Numbered from the stretch's first letter, positions 37,752 through 46,943 are shown. The stretch is DNA of 64,000 bases from Bradyrhizobium sp. LTSP885 (GCF_000938305.1 NZ_JYMT01000006.1:62001-126000); one strand, 5' to 3'. Numbers and translations: made by a program. Notes: generated from the sequence alone by a model not told the origin.

Positions 37752-37765
37752 TTGACAATTGTCAA
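37752..37765. promoter_or_regulatory. perfect 14-bp palindrome TTGACAATTGTCAA, probable SorC-type operator
   Basis: An exact palindrome located between the regulator gene (start 37707, minus) and the dehydrogenase gene (start 37849, plus). A related half-site, TTTGTCAAATGTCA, follows at 37791-37804. The position suits control of both directions. Confidence 0.6.
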
Positions 37766-37848
37766 TTGGCTCGCTTAATTGCCACTCCGATTTGTCAAAT
37801 GTCACGACCAGGGCCGCGCCGACGCAAACGCGGCGCGGGATTTTGCAG

Positions 37849-39168
37849 ATGTCGAAGCAGAACTGGACCGCGCTGATCGACGATATGGTGGCTGGTCGCT
37901 GGACCAACCCCCTGACCGGCGCCCAGGTCAAGGTGCCCTACGATTCCATCGTGATCGAGGACAGCCTCGAGGGACGCGAGGCCGCGCTGGTTGCGTCCTT
38001 GAAACTCGGGCATCGCCTTGCACTCGTCGCCGACCAGGCGACCTATGAAGCGATGGGTGCGCGCGTCGCGAAAGCGCTACGCGAACTCGGCTCTGTCGAA
38101 ACCATCGTGCTCGATCGTCCTCATGCCGATATGGCCGAAGTTCGCAGCCTGACCGAGCGGCTGCGCGGATTCGATTCCGTCGTCGCCGTCGGCTCCGGCA
38201 CCGTCAACGACCTCTGCAAATACGTCACCGGTCTCGACGGCCGGCGCTACTGCGTCTTCGCAACCGCGGCCTCGATGAACGGATACACGTCTTCAACCGC
38301 CTCGCTCACGCTCGACAGCGGGCTGAAGGTCTCGCTGCCCTCGCACACGCCGGCCGGCTTCTTTGTCGACCTCAAAGTGTCCGCCGCCGCGCCGCCCTAT
38401 CTCGCCGCCTCCGGCTACGCCGACTGCCTCGCCCGCTCGGTCGCGCAGACCGACTGGTGGATGTCGCACCGGCTGTTGGGGACGGCCTATTTCCAGGAAC
38501 CCTACACGATCCAGGCTGCCGACGAGATCGAGCTCAACAAGCGGGCCGGCAATCTGCCCAAGGGCGACATCGAGGCGATGGGGTATCTCTATCGCGTACT
38601 GACATTGTGCGGGCTCGGCATTTCCTTCACCGGAATCTCGCACCATGGCTCGATGGGCGAGCACCAGATCTCCCATTACATCGATTGCTTTGCGGGAGCG
38701 CGGCATCCGGGCAGCCTGCACGGCCAGCAGGTCGGCATCGCCTCGCTGAGCATGGCGCGGCTGCAGCAGCGCATGCTCGCTAGCGACCGGCCGCTGTCCG
38801 TTCACGCCACACCCATCGACGCGGCCAGCATGAAGCGCCGCTTCGGCGAAGAGGTCGCATTGCAGTGTCTGGCCGAGCTGAAACAGAAGGCTTTCGACGA
38901 CGATGGCGCCATCGCGTTCAACCGCAAGCTCGCGGACACCTGGCCGGAGCTTCGGCGTGAGCTGGCGGCTTTCACGATTCCGGTCGATGAGATGAAGCGG
39001 CTACTGTCGGCTGCGGGCGGCGCGACGACGGCCGCCGAACTCGGCGTACCTGTCGATCTTTATCGCGAGGCGATCATTCATTGCCGCGAAATGCGCAACC
39101 GCTTTTCATTCCTCGACATTGCCGCAGATGCCGGAACGCTGGAGGCGTTTGCACAAAACGAACTTTGA
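37849..39168 (+). CDS. sn-glycerol-1-phosphate dehydrogenase-like (AraM family)
   Basis: A 439-aa iron/zinc-type alcohol dehydrogenase of the GldA/AraM group. The NAD-binding VGSGTVNDLCKYV motif lies near residue 125. Metal-ligand histidines are in ISHHGSMGEHQISHYID and RHPGSLHGQQVG. AraM makes sn-glycerol 1-phosphate in Bacillus, but here the sugar-catabolic context favours oxidation of a phosphorylated polyol. The start is ATG 37849; earlier in-frame starts lie in the operator region. It is the first gene of a four-gene plus-strand unit. Confidence 0.88.
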   Translation: MSKQNWTALIDDMVAGRWTNPLTGAQVKVPYDSIVIEDSLEGREAALVASLKLGHRLALVADQATYEAMGARVAKALRELGSVETIVLDRPHADMAEVRSLTERLRGFDSVVAVGSGTVNDLCKYVTGLDGRRYCVFATAASMNGYTSSTASLTLDSGLKVSLPSHTPAGFFVDLKVSAAAPPYLAASGYADCLARSVAQTDWWMSHRLLGTAYFQEPYTIQAADEIELNKRAGNLPKGDIEAMGYLYRVLTLCGLGISFTGISHHGSMGEHQISHYIDCFAGARHPGSLHGQQVGIASLSMARLQQRMLASDRPLSVHATPIDAASMKRRFGEEVALQCLAELKQKAFDDDGAIAFNRKLADTWPELRRELAAFTIPVDEMKRLLSAAGGATTAAELGVPVDLYREAIIHCREMRNRFSFLDIAADAGTLEAFAQNEL

Positions 39169-39196
39169 AGGCGAACTCTGATGGGAGGGCTGTGAC

Positions 39197-39922
39197 ATGA
39201 CCGCAAAGCCGCTTGTCGCCGTGACGGGTGCGAGTTCCGGCATCGGAGAGGCGACAGCGCGCGCCTTTTCCGCGGCAGGCCATCCCGTGCTGCTGATGGC
39301 CCGCCGGATTGATCGGCTCGAGGCGATGCGGCTGCCCAATTCGATCTGCCGCCAGGTCGACGTGCGCGATCGCGCCGTGCTGACCGCGGCGGTGCGGGAG
39401 GCCGAATCAAAATTCGGCCCGGTCGACATGATGTTCGCCAATGCCGGCGTCGCCAGGCTCGGCGACATTGGCAAGCAGGACCCGGCCGACTGGGACGAGA
39501 TGATCGCCATCAACGTCAATGGCGTCATGAACAGCGTCCACGCCGTGATGTCCGGCATGATGGCGCGTCGCCACGGCACGCTGGTCATGATGAGCTCGAT
39601 CGCGGGGCGCAAGGTCTATCCCGATCACACCGTCTATTGCGGCACCAAATACTTTGTCCACGGCGTCTCCGACAGCCTCCGCGAATATCTGTCCGAATAC
39701 GACGTCCGCGTCATCGTCATTTCGCCAGGGATCATCGAGACCGAGGTGCTCGATGGCGTGAAGGATCCGGTGACGCTCGCCAATTACAAGGCGAACAAGG
39801 CGGTGATCGGCGGCGGCATCGGCGCCGATCACGTCGCCGACCTGATCCTCGACGCCTACAACCTTCCGCAAAACGCGCTGGTGCAGGAAATCTGCATCAC
39901 GCCCACCCGACAGAAATATTGA
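39197..39922 (+). CDS. SDR-family oxidoreductase
   Basis: A 241-aa short-chain dehydrogenase. It has TGASSGIGEATARAF at residues 9-23, the NAG motif at about 80, and YCGTKY with the catalytic Tyr/Lys at about 155. It probably interconverts a hydroxyl and a keto group of the pathway sugar. It lies between the AraM-like and aldolase genes. Confidence 0.88.
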   Translation: MTAKPLVAVTGASSGIGEATARAFSAAGHPVLLMARRIDRLEAMRLPNSICRQVDVRDRAVLTAAVREAESKFGPVDMMFANAGVARLGDIGKQDPADWDEMIAINVNGVMNSVHAVMSGMMARRHGTLVMMSSIAGRKVYPDHTVYCGTKYFVHGVSDSLREYLSEYDVRVIVISPGIIETEVLDGVKDPVTLANYKANKAVIGGGIGADHVADLILDAYNLPQNALVQEICITPTRQKY

Positions 39923-39954
39923 GCGCCGTCCGCGCCGATCTCAAGGAGCCGATC

Positions 39955-40638
39955 ATGACCGATACCGAACTTCAGCTGCGCGAGGCGATCATCGCGAAGT
40001 GCCGCTGGATGAACGCCACAGGGCTGAACCAGGGCACGTCCGGAAACATCTCGGCGCGTCATGGCAACACCATGCTGATTTCGCCGTCGGCGACGCCCTA
40101 CGACGCGCTCACGCCCGAGATGATCGCCGCAATGCCGATCGAGGGCGGAGACTACGGATCATGGAAGGGCCCGCTCAAGCCCTCCACCGAGTGGCGCTTT
40201 CATCTCGACATCATGAAGGCGCGCCCCGATGTCGGCGGCATCGTCCATACCCACTCGACCTATTCCACCGTGCTGGCGATCGCGCGCAAGGAAATTCCGG
40301 CGTGCCATTACATGATGGCGGCCTTCGGCGGCATGAGCGTCCGTGTCGCCGGCTATGCCAGGTTCGGCACCAAAGAGCTGTCCGAGCATGCGCTTCAAGC
40401 ACTCGAGGGCCGGACCGCCTGCCTGCTTGCCAATCACGGAATGATCGCCACCGGGGCATCGCTCGACAAGGCGATGTGGCTCGCAGTCGAACTCGAGACG
40501 ATTGCCCGGCAGTACTATCTCTCGCTCGCGATCGGTGGACCGGTGCTGCTGAACGAGGCCGAGATCAGCGAGACCGCCGCCGCGTTCGGCAGCTACGGCG
40601 TGCAGGATCCGCCGGTCAGGGAAACAGCAACGACATAG
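39955..40638 (+). CDS. class II aldolase/adducin family protein (fuculose/ribulose-phosphate aldolase-like)
   Basis: A 227-aa zinc aldolase or epimerase. The QGTSGNISAR phosphate loop, the EWRFHLDIM acid region, the HTHS metal site and a later LANHG histidine are all visible. It cleaves a ketose phosphate by retro-aldol reaction, or acts as an epimerase. The start is ATG 39955 with AAGGAG upstream. Confidence 0.9.
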   Translation: MTDTELQLREAIIAKCRWMNATGLNQGTSGNISARHGNTMLISPSATPYDALTPEMIAAMPIEGGDYGSWKGPLKPSTEWRFHLDIMKARPDVGGIVHTHSTYSTVLAIARKEIPACHYMMAAFGGMSVRVAGYARFGTKELSEHALQALEGRTACLLANHGMIATGASLDKAMWLAVELETIARQYYLSLAIGGPVLLNEAEISETAAAFGSYGVQDPPVRETATT

Positions 40639-40662
40639 CACTCAAGAGGAAACGATGACGCC

Positions 40663-41499
40663 ATGAAACGCATCGCCGGATTGCGCGAGATCGCCGATCA
40701 GTTTGATCTCTTCCTGATTGATCAATACGGCGTGCTGCATGATGGCATCACGCCCTGTCCGGGCACGATCGACGGATTGGCCAGGATTGCGGCATGCGGG
40801 CGAAAGATCATCGTCCTGACGAATTCCGGAAAGGACGCCGCGGCAAACCTGGCTCGGCTGCGCAAGCTCGGCTTTGCCACCTCGCATCTGGATGCCGTCG
40901 TCAGTTCCGGCGATGTGGCCTTGCAATGCGTCAAGAACGGCATATTGGGGCCGCCGTTCACGACAGGCGCGAGAGCCTGCGTGATCGGCCGCCGCGACGA
41001 TAGCTACGCCTTCTCGTCGGATGATTTCGAACTGGTCGACCGGCCGCAGGACGCCGACTTCCTGGTGTTTGCCGGATCGGATGCGCCCCGGACATCGCTG
41101 CAAGCCTACCACCGCGACCTCGCAAGCTCGGCGAAAGCAGGTGTTCCCGCAATCTGCATCAACCCTGACATCACGATGATCCGCGACGGCGAGCTTGTGC
41201 CGGCGCCCGGTGCCATCGCACGGCTTTACGAGGATCTCGGCGGCGCGGTGGAATATGTCGGCAAACCTCGCCTGCTGATCTTCGCGCAAGCGGTCACGAC
41301 CGCTGCGTTGGGGCCTGACGCGCGCGCCCTCATGATCGGTGACAGCCCGGAGCATGATGTTGCCGGCGCCAGGCCGATAGGCTCAACGCTTCTGGTGCGA
41401 ACCGGTATTCATCGTCACCTGCCCGAGCCGCAATTGCTGCAATTGTGCGAGAGCTACGGCGGCGTCCCGGATTTCCTGACGCCGGCCTTTGGATGGTGA
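40663..41499 (+). CDS. HAD-IIA family hydrolase
   Basis: A 278-aa HAD phosphatase with a C2A cap (NagD-like). Motif I is LIDQYGVLHDG, motif II is VLTNSGK, and motif IV is MIGDSPEHDVAGAR preceded by VGKP. It is close to the TIGR01459-type group of alphaproteobacteria. It may dephosphorylate a pathway intermediate. Confidence 0.88.
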   Translation: MKRIAGLREIADQFDLFLIDQYGVLHDGITPCPGTIDGLARIAACGRKIIVLTNSGKDAAANLARLRKLGFATSHLDAVVSSGDVALQCVKNGILGPPFTTGARACVIGRRDDSYAFSSDDFELVDRPQDADFLVFAGSDAPRTSLQAYHRDLASSAKAGVPAICINPDITMIRDGELVPAPGAIARLYEDLGGAVEYVGKPRLLIFAQAVTTAALGPDARALMIGDSPEHDVAGARPIGSTLLVRTGIHRHLPEPQLLQLCESYGGVPDFLTPAFGW

Positions 41500-41521
41500 G
41501 ATCGGCTGGCGGCGTTCGGCC

Positions 41522-42484
41522 TTACAGGCTGCGGCGGATTTCGCGCACGCCGCGGCCGAGCTTCCGGCGCAGCAGCACCCGCAGCGTCACACCTTCGGCA
41601 TAGCCGACTTCGGCGGCGATCTGGTCGACGCTGGCCTGGCTGGTCTCGAGCAGGTGCACGGCGCGCTCGATCCGCAGATCCTGGAAGTAGTCGAGCGGCG
41701 ATTTACCGAGCACGCTCTGCATCCGCCGCGCCAGCGTGCGCTTGCTGGTGGCGAGCTCCGCTGCAGCCTGATCGAGCGAGAAGCCCTCTGCCAGGCGTTG
41801 CCGCGCCCAGCGCTCGAACTTGTGCACCAGCGGATCGGTGTGGACCAACTGGCCTGGGATCGTATACGCCGCCTGCGAGCTGCGCACGTCGGCCACCAGA
41901 TACTTTGCCGTGACGCTCGCCAGTTCGGGGCTGGCGCGTCGGATCAAGGTCAGGGCGAGGTCGAGATGGCCGAGCGCGGCGCCGGCGGTGACCATCGCGT
42001 TGGATTGCACGATCAGCCGCGTCTCGAGCAGCCGCACCCGTGGATAGCGCTGCCGGAACAGCGGCGCCAGCCACCAGGTCGTGGTGGCCTCTTCGCCGTC
42101 GAGCAGGGCCGCGTCCGCCAGCACGAAAGTGCCAACGCAGGCGGCCGCGGTCAGCGCGCCGCGCCCCGACCATTTGCGCAGCACCGCGCCGGCTTCGCGC
42201 ACTTCGCCGCTGGCCAATGCCTGCAACAGCGGCTCCGGCATGATCTTGTTGATGGCAGGCATCACCACCGCATCCGGCGTCTGCGCGCGCACGGCGGATG
42301 TCACCGGCACGCTCAGGCCCTGCGCGGTTGTGACGGTATCGCGCAGACCCACCACCTTGGTCTTGAACCGCAGCGAGGACACGCCGGTCATGTCCGCCAG
42401 CGCGTTGGCGAAGGCAAAGGCGTCGAGCACCGCGGCCAGGCCGGTGTCGAGAACGCCGTTGAGGGCTAGGACATGGATCCGCAT
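41522..42484 (-). CDS. GlxA-family AraC-type transcriptional regulator
   Basis: A 320-aa regulator: an N-terminal DJ-1/PfpI-like class I glutamine-amidotransferase domain (IHVLALNGVLDTGLAAVLDAF; a CVGTFVLADAAL nucleophile-elbow relic) and a C-terminal AraC HTH (FSLDQAAAELATSKRTLARRMQSVLG). The start is ATG 42484. It faces the small monooxygenase gene, and two imperfect direct repeats lie in the gap between them. Confidence 0.9.
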   Translation of the reverse strand: MRIHVLALNGVLDTGLAAVLDAFAFANALADMTGVSSLRFKTKVVGLRDTVTTAQGLSVPVTSAVRAQTPDAVVMPAINKIMPEPLLQALASGEVREAGAVLRKWSGRGALTAAACVGTFVLADAALLDGEEATTTWWLAPLFRQRYPRVRLLETRLIVQSNAMVTAGAALGHLDLALTLIRRASPELASVTAKYLVADVRSSQAAYTIPGQLVHTDPLVHKFERWARQRLAEGFSLDQAAAELATSKRTLARRMQSVLGKSPLDYFQDLRIERAVHLLETSQASVDQIAAEVGYAEGVTLRVLLRRKLGRGVREIRRSL

Positions 42485-42495
42485 GGCAACGACGA

Positions 42496-42631
42496 TATCA
42501 AAGTCGACAATTTTGCCAAGGCGGCAATCACCGCTTCGGCGCCCCTTCGCGCATCCCGATTGCCAGGCTCGAGACCGGCCGCGCGCAAGTGGTCGCATGG
42601 CCGGATCGGTATCAAAGTTGGCAATCCCGCC
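42496..42631. promoter_or_regulatory. two 22-bp imperfect direct repeats between GlxA regulator and monooxygenase
   Basis: Copies at 42496-42517 and 42610-42631 share the core TATCAAAGTYGRCAAT and agree at 17 of 22 positions. AraC-type regulators usually bind direct repeats, so these are candidate sites for the adjacent regulator. A TTGCC-N5-GGCAA inverted repeat (42513-42527) overlaps the first copy. Confidence 0.42.
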
Positions 42632-42707
42632 ACTACGTCAGGAACGACTCCGCTCGTAAGGTCCCGCCCGCTTTGGAGCACTTAGCAACGATCGGAGTGG
42701 AGACAAA

Positions 42708-43016
42708 ATGACGATCAAGTGTGGATTGTTCGTCCGGCTGGAAGCCAAGCCGGGCAAGGAGCAGGCGGTGGCGGACTTCCTTGCCGCCGGTCTTGACCTG
42801 ACAAACCGCGAGGCGGGCACGCCGATCTGGTTTGCCCTGAAGCTCTCGCCGACGACGTTCGGCGTGTTCGACGCCTTTGCCAGCGAAGAGGATCGCCAGG
42901 CGCATCTCGCCGGCAACATGGCCAAGGCGCTGATGTCGCGGGTCGACGAAATGCTGGCAAAGCCGCCGTCAGTCGAGCCTGTCGACATCCTGGCCATGAA
43001 GAACCAGCCGGCTTGA
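42708..43016 (+). CDS. antibiotic-biosynthesis-monooxygenase (ABM) domain protein
   Basis: A 102-aa ferredoxin-like-fold protein that dimerises. It opens IKCGLFVRLEAKPGKEQAVADFL and has the FGVFDAFASEEDRQAHL segment of the family. Members act as quinone or haem monooxygenases or as stress-related small enzymes. The start has GGAGTGGAGAC upstream. It is the likely target of the divergent GlxA-type regulator. Confidence 0.85.
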   Translation: MTIKCGLFVRLEAKPGKEQAVADFLAAGLDLTNREAGTPIWFALKLSPTTFGVFDAFASEEDRQAHLAGNMAKALMSRVDEMLAKPPSVEPVDILAMKNQPA

Positions 43017-43136
43017 CGTCTTCGCGCCCGGCAAGCCGAGCGCGAACTCCATCTGCATCAACCCATCACCGGTCATCGCCCAGCGCCGGGATGGTCACGC
43101 CAAACGACGGGCAATCGAAAGACCCTGGAGATTCAC

Positions 43137-43904
43137 ATGTCCATACTGCGAACGACGTCCGCGATTGCCGTCATGATAGCCATGATTGGCACGGCGGCCC
43201 ACGCCCAGACCAAGCCGGCGGCGAAAGACGTTGTCATCGTCCATGGCGCACTGGCGGATGGCTCAGGCTGGCGCGCCGTCTACGACATCCTGACCAAGGA
43301 CGGCTTCCATGTGACGATCGTGCAGGAGCCACTCACCGGCCTCGCCGAAGACGTCGATGCCACCAAGCGCGTCATCGATCAGCAGACCGGACCCGTCGTG
43401 CTGGTCGGTCACAGCTATGGCGGCTCGGTGATCACGGAAGCCGGTGCCGACCCCAAGGTCAGCGCCCTCGTCTATGTGGCCGCCCTGCAGCCCGACAAGG
43501 GAGAGGCCAGCGGCCAGCTGATGTCGAAGTTCGCCGCGCCGAACGATGCCATGCGGGTATCCGTCAACAAGGCCACGCCGGACAACAAATATTTCTTCAT
43601 TCCGGCGGCGAAGTTTCGGGAGACCTATGCCCAGGACGTCCCGGCGGAGCAAGCTCAGTTCATGGCCGACTCGGAGCAGCAGCTTGCCCAGAAGGCCATG
43701 GGCGCACCCCTCTCGGTGGCGGCCTGGCACGACAAGCCCAGCTACGCCATCCTGACCACCGAGGATCACGTGATCAGCCCTGAGCTTCAGCGCTGGATGT
43801 ACAAGCGTTCGGGCGCCAAGATCACCGAAGTGCCTGCAAGCCACGCTGTTTTCGTTTCGCAGCCGGCCGCGATCGCCCGCGTGATCGAGGATGCCGCAAA
43901 GTAG
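43137..43904 (+). CDS. secreted alpha/beta hydrolase
   Basis: A 255-aa hydrolase with a signal peptide (cleavage after AHA at about 22). Nucleophile motif GHSYGG, oxyanion segment VHGALADGSGW, late Asp (TTEDH) and His (ASHAVF). It belongs to the salicylate-esterase/EstC-like alpha/beta hydrolases. It follows the monooxygenase gene by 120 bp and may share its control. Confidence 0.88.
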   Translation: MSILRTTSAIAVMIAMIGTAAHAQTKPAAKDVVIVHGALADGSGWRAVYDILTKDGFHVTIVQEPLTGLAEDVDATKRVIDQQTGPVVLVGHSYGGSVITEAGADPKVSALVYVAALQPDKGEASGQLMSKFAAPNDAMRVSVNKATPDNKYFFIPAAKFRETYAQDVPAEQAQFMADSEQQLAQKAMGAPLSVAAWHDKPSYAILTTEDHVISPELQRWMYKRSGAKITEVPASHAVFVSQPAAIARVIEDAAK

Positions 43905-44021
43905 ATGGTGAACCGGCGATCACGCCGCTGATCGTCTCATTCCGCTCCGGGCGCACATGCTTTGCTGAACACGCAATGTGTGTGCCTGGCGGGCGGTGCG
44001 CCTCAGCCCCCGGAGCATGGT

Positions 44022-44867
44022 ATGGCCGTCGCTTCCATCCCCGATTCGCCTGTCGCCGAGCGCTGGTACCGCCGCCATGCCGCGCTGGTGCGCGTCACGC
44101 ACTGGATCAATGCCGTCTGCTTCACCCTCCTCCTGATGAGCGGACTGCAGATCTTCGACGCTCATCCGGCGCTCTATGTCGGCGAGCGTTCCGATTTCGA
44201 CCATCCAGCCATGTCGATCCGGGCGCACCTGTCGGAGAACGGCCTCGTTGGAGAAACAATGATCGCCGGCCATTCCGTCGACACGACGGGCGTGCTCGGC
44301 GTCTCGAACGAGGATGGGCAGATCGCGCAGCGCGCCTTCCCGAGCTGGATCACGATCCCGAGCAACCAGGATCTCGCGACCGGGCGGCGCTGGCATTTCT
44401 TTTTCGCCTGGTTGTTGGTGCTGAATGGCCTCGCCTATCTCGCCTGGGGCTGCGCCAGCCGGCATTTCGGCAGGGACCTTCTCCCGAGCCGCGTGGCGTT
44501 CAGCCATCTCGGGCGAGAGGTCCTCGAACATCTACGCCTTCGCTTCCCGCGCGGTGCGGCGGCGAGGCGGTACAATGTGCTGCAGCAGCTCAGCTATCTC
44601 CTGGTCGTCTTCGTGCTGTTCCCGCTGATGATCCTCACCGGCCTCACGATGTCGCCCGGTATCGACAGCGCCGTGCCGCAGCTGCTCACGCTGTTCGGCG
44701 GGCGCCAGACGGCGCGGCTGCTCCACTTCGTCGCCGCATCGAGCCTCCTGCTCTTCGTCATCGTGCATCTCGTGATGGTGCTGGTCTCGGGTGTCCTGAA
44801 CAATCTGCGCGCGATGATCACCGGCTGGTACGACCTCGGCAAGCCGAGGACACCCGATGTCACGTGA
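44022..44867 (+). CDS. membrane cytochrome b (b561/thiosulfate-reductase type)
   Basis: A 281-aa integral membrane protein with four helices. Haem-ligand histidines are placed as VRVTHWINAVCF in helix 1 and LLHFVAASSLLLFVIVHLVMV in the last helices. It transfers electrons between quinone and the molybdopterin enzyme encoded next. The start is ATG 44022 with CGGAG upstream. It overlaps the next gene by 11 nt. Confidence 0.87.
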   Translation: MAVASIPDSPVAERWYRRHAALVRVTHWINAVCFTLLLMSGLQIFDAHPALYVGERSDFDHPAMSIRAHLSENGLVGETMIAGHSVDTTGVLGVSNEDGQIAQRAFPSWITIPSNQDLATGRRWHFFFAWLLVLNGLAYLAWGCASRHFGRDLLPSRVAFSHLGREVLEHLRLRFPRGAAARRYNVLQQLSYLLVVFVLFPLMILTGLTMSPGIDSAVPQLLTLFGGRQTARLLHFVAASSLLLFVIVHLVMVLVSGVLNNLRAMITGWYDLGKPRTPDVT

Positions 44868-45648
44868 TCATCCGCGCCGTCGCGATTTCTTGCAGGCACT
44901 TGCCGCAATCGGCGGCCTCGCGCTATCGGGCTGTGACCGCGTCGCGAGCGCACCGCGCTTCCGTTCGGTCCTCGATGCCGCAAATAGCCTCACCTACAGG
45001 ATGCAGCGTCTTCTCGTTGGCGCTCATCGGCTCGCGCCGGAATATGGTGAGGCCGATATCTCGCCGGCGTTTCGCCCCAACGGATCAACCGATCCGCAGG
45101 ACGTGGACTACCTCAAGCTCGTCGGCAATCATTTCGCCGATTGGCACCTGAAGGTTCACGGCCTCGTCGAGCATGAATTGTCGCTGTCGCTCGAGGAGCT
45201 GCGCGCCCTGCCCACGCGAACCCAGATTACCCGGCATGATTGCGTCGAGGGCTGGAGCTGCATCGGCAAATGGACCGGCGTGCCGCTCGCGGAGATCCTG
45301 TCGCGCGCCGGCGTCCGGCCAGAGGCCCGCTTCGTCGTAGTCCATTGCGCTGACACCCTGGATGATGGCGGGGAGTCCGGCGCTGATCCCGAGAGCATCC
45401 GCTATTATGAGAGCATCGACCTGATCGATGCTGCGCATCCGCAGACGATCCTCGCCTATGACATGAACGGCACCCCGCTGACCGTTCGCCACGGCGCACC
45501 GCTGCGGCTGCGCGTCGAGCGGCAGCTCGGCTACAAGATGGCGAAATACATCATGCGCATCGAGCTGGTGCAGAGCCTCACCGATCTGCATGGCGGCCGC
45601 GGCGGCTATTGGGAAGATCGCGGCTATGAATGGTACGCGGGGATCTGA
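44857..45648 (+). CDS. molybdopterin-dependent oxidoreductase (YedY/sulfite-oxidase fold), Tat-exported
   Basis: A 263-aa enzyme. The leader RRRDFLQALAAIGGLALSGC has a twin-arginine motif and a lipobox-like Cys. The SUOX-fold core has the molybdenum-ligand Cys in TRHDCVEGWSCIGKW and LTVRHGAPLRLRVERQLGYKMAKYI. It works with the cytochrome b as a two-gene periplasmic oxidoreductase. MsrP-like repair of methionine sulfoxide or another S/N-oxide reaction is possible. Confidence 0.88.
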   Translation: MSRDHPRRRDFLQALAAIGGLALSGCDRVASAPRFRSVLDAANSLTYRMQRLLVGAHRLAPEYGEADISPAFRPNGSTDPQDVDYLKLVGNHFADWHLKVHGLVEHELSLSLEELRALPTRTQITRHDCVEGWSCIGKWTGVPLAEILSRAGVRPEARFVVVHCADTLDDGGESGADPESIRYYESIDLIDAAHPQTILAYDMNGTPLTVRHGAPLRLRVERQLGYKMAKYIMRIELVQSLTDLHGGRGGYWEDRGYEWYAGI

Positions 45649-45658
45649 ATCACTCCCT

Positions 45659-46852
45659 TCAGTCGTGAAACGCGAACAGCTCGATCGGGTCGTTGAAGCC
45701 ACGCACCGGATGTTCGCCGACGTGCTCGAGCTCGAACTCGCTTTCGACGAGGTCGGCGAACGCGCGCGACAGCAACACCTGCTTCCCCAGCTGCTTGGTG
45801 AGAGTCTCCAGGCGCGAAGCCATGTTGACCGCAGGACCGATCACCGTGAAGTCGAGCCTGGAGCGCGAGCCGATATTGCCGTACATGACGTCTCCGACGT
45901 GGACGCCGATGCCGTAGTGCAATGGCGCACCTCCGGTCTCGCGATTCTTCTCGTTCAGGGCGGTCATGGCCTGGCGCGCCTCGGTCACGGCATGCAGCAG
46001 GTTGGCGCAGGCCGATGGCTGGCTGAGCGGAAAAATCGCGAGCAGGCCGTCGCCCATGAATTTCAGGATCTCGCCGCCATGTCGCACGATCGGCTCCGAC
46101 ATCGCATCGAAATAGTCGTTCAGGATGTCAATGACGTCATCGCGCGGCCAGTTATCGGAGATTTTCGTGAATTCGCGCAGATCGCAGATCATGATGGCAG
46201 CGCGCACCGTGGTCCCGCTGCCGCGCCTGGTGGCGCCGGCCAGGATCATTTCGCCGGCATGCGTACCGACGTAGGTTTCGAGCAGCGTTCGCGCCAGCCG
46301 ATTCTTCATGCGGATTTCACTGACCAGCGCCAGGATTGGCAATAGGTTTGACAGAACAGCGATATGCGCATCTTCGAAACCGCCGGGCCGGTCGGTTGAA
46401 AACGCCACGACATGCCGCTTTCCGAGCGTATGGTACATCGGCCATGCCACGTAGTCGGTCAGGCCGTTCGACCGCAACTCGTCAAAGACACCATGCGTGC
46501 GCCCCTGCGAAGCATCGCGCTCGAGGTTCTCGCGTATCTCGGCGACGCCGCCCTGGATTTCCTCCACGGGACTGCCGATAAACTCGGGTCGCTCCCTGAC
46601 ATCGTAGTCGACCCGCGTAATCGTGGCCTCCTGCATGCCGTCAACCCACAGCACCCGGGCGCCGAGCCATTGCGGGTGCTGGATCATGAGATGCAGCGAC
46701 GCCCGCTTGATAGGGATTCCCGCGCGCTGGAGTCGGAGACACAGCTCGGCGAAAATATTGTCGATAAAGCGCTGGTCGCGCGTCTCGTTGGTCAGCCAGT
46801 GGATGACGTTGCTGTCCGCGGCGGCGGGATCGATATTTGGCGGCGCGTTCAT
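45659..46852 (-). CDS. adenylate/guanylate cyclase domain protein
   Basis: A 397-aa soluble protein: an N-terminal GAF-like sensor region (residues about 20-200) and a class III cyclase domain. Metal-binding aspartates are in AAIMICDLREFTK, and KFMGDGLLAIFP and VIGPAVNMASRLE are typical. It makes cAMP or cGMP in response to an unknown signal. The start is ATG 46852 with AGGAG upstream. It is the third gene after the EmrA- and EmrB-like genes, with 91 nt between. Confidence 0.88.
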   Translation of the reverse strand: MNAPPNIDPAAADSNVIHWLTNETRDQRFIDNIFAELCLRLQRAGIPIKRASLHLMIQHPQWLGARVLWVDGMQEATITRVDYDVRERPEFIGSPVEEIQGGVAEIRENLERDASQGRTHGVFDELRSNGLTDYVAWPMYHTLGKRHVVAFSTDRPGGFEDAHIAVLSNLLPILALVSEIRMKNRLARTLLETYVGTHAGEMILAGATRRGSGTTVRAAIMICDLREFTKISDNWPRDDVIDILNDYFDAMSEPIVRHGGEILKFMGDGLLAIFPLSQPSACANLLHAVTEARQAMTALNEKNRETGGAPLHYGIGVHVGDVMYGNIGSRSRLDFTVIGPAVNMASRLETLTKQLGKQVLLSRAFADLVESEFELEHVGEHPVRGFNDPIELFAFHD

Positions 46853-46943
46853 ATCCTGCTCCTGGGCCGTGACCTGGATCGACGGTACCGGATATGTCGT
46901 ATCTCCGTGCGACGGCGTCAATGGTATCAGCCGCATCAGAATG

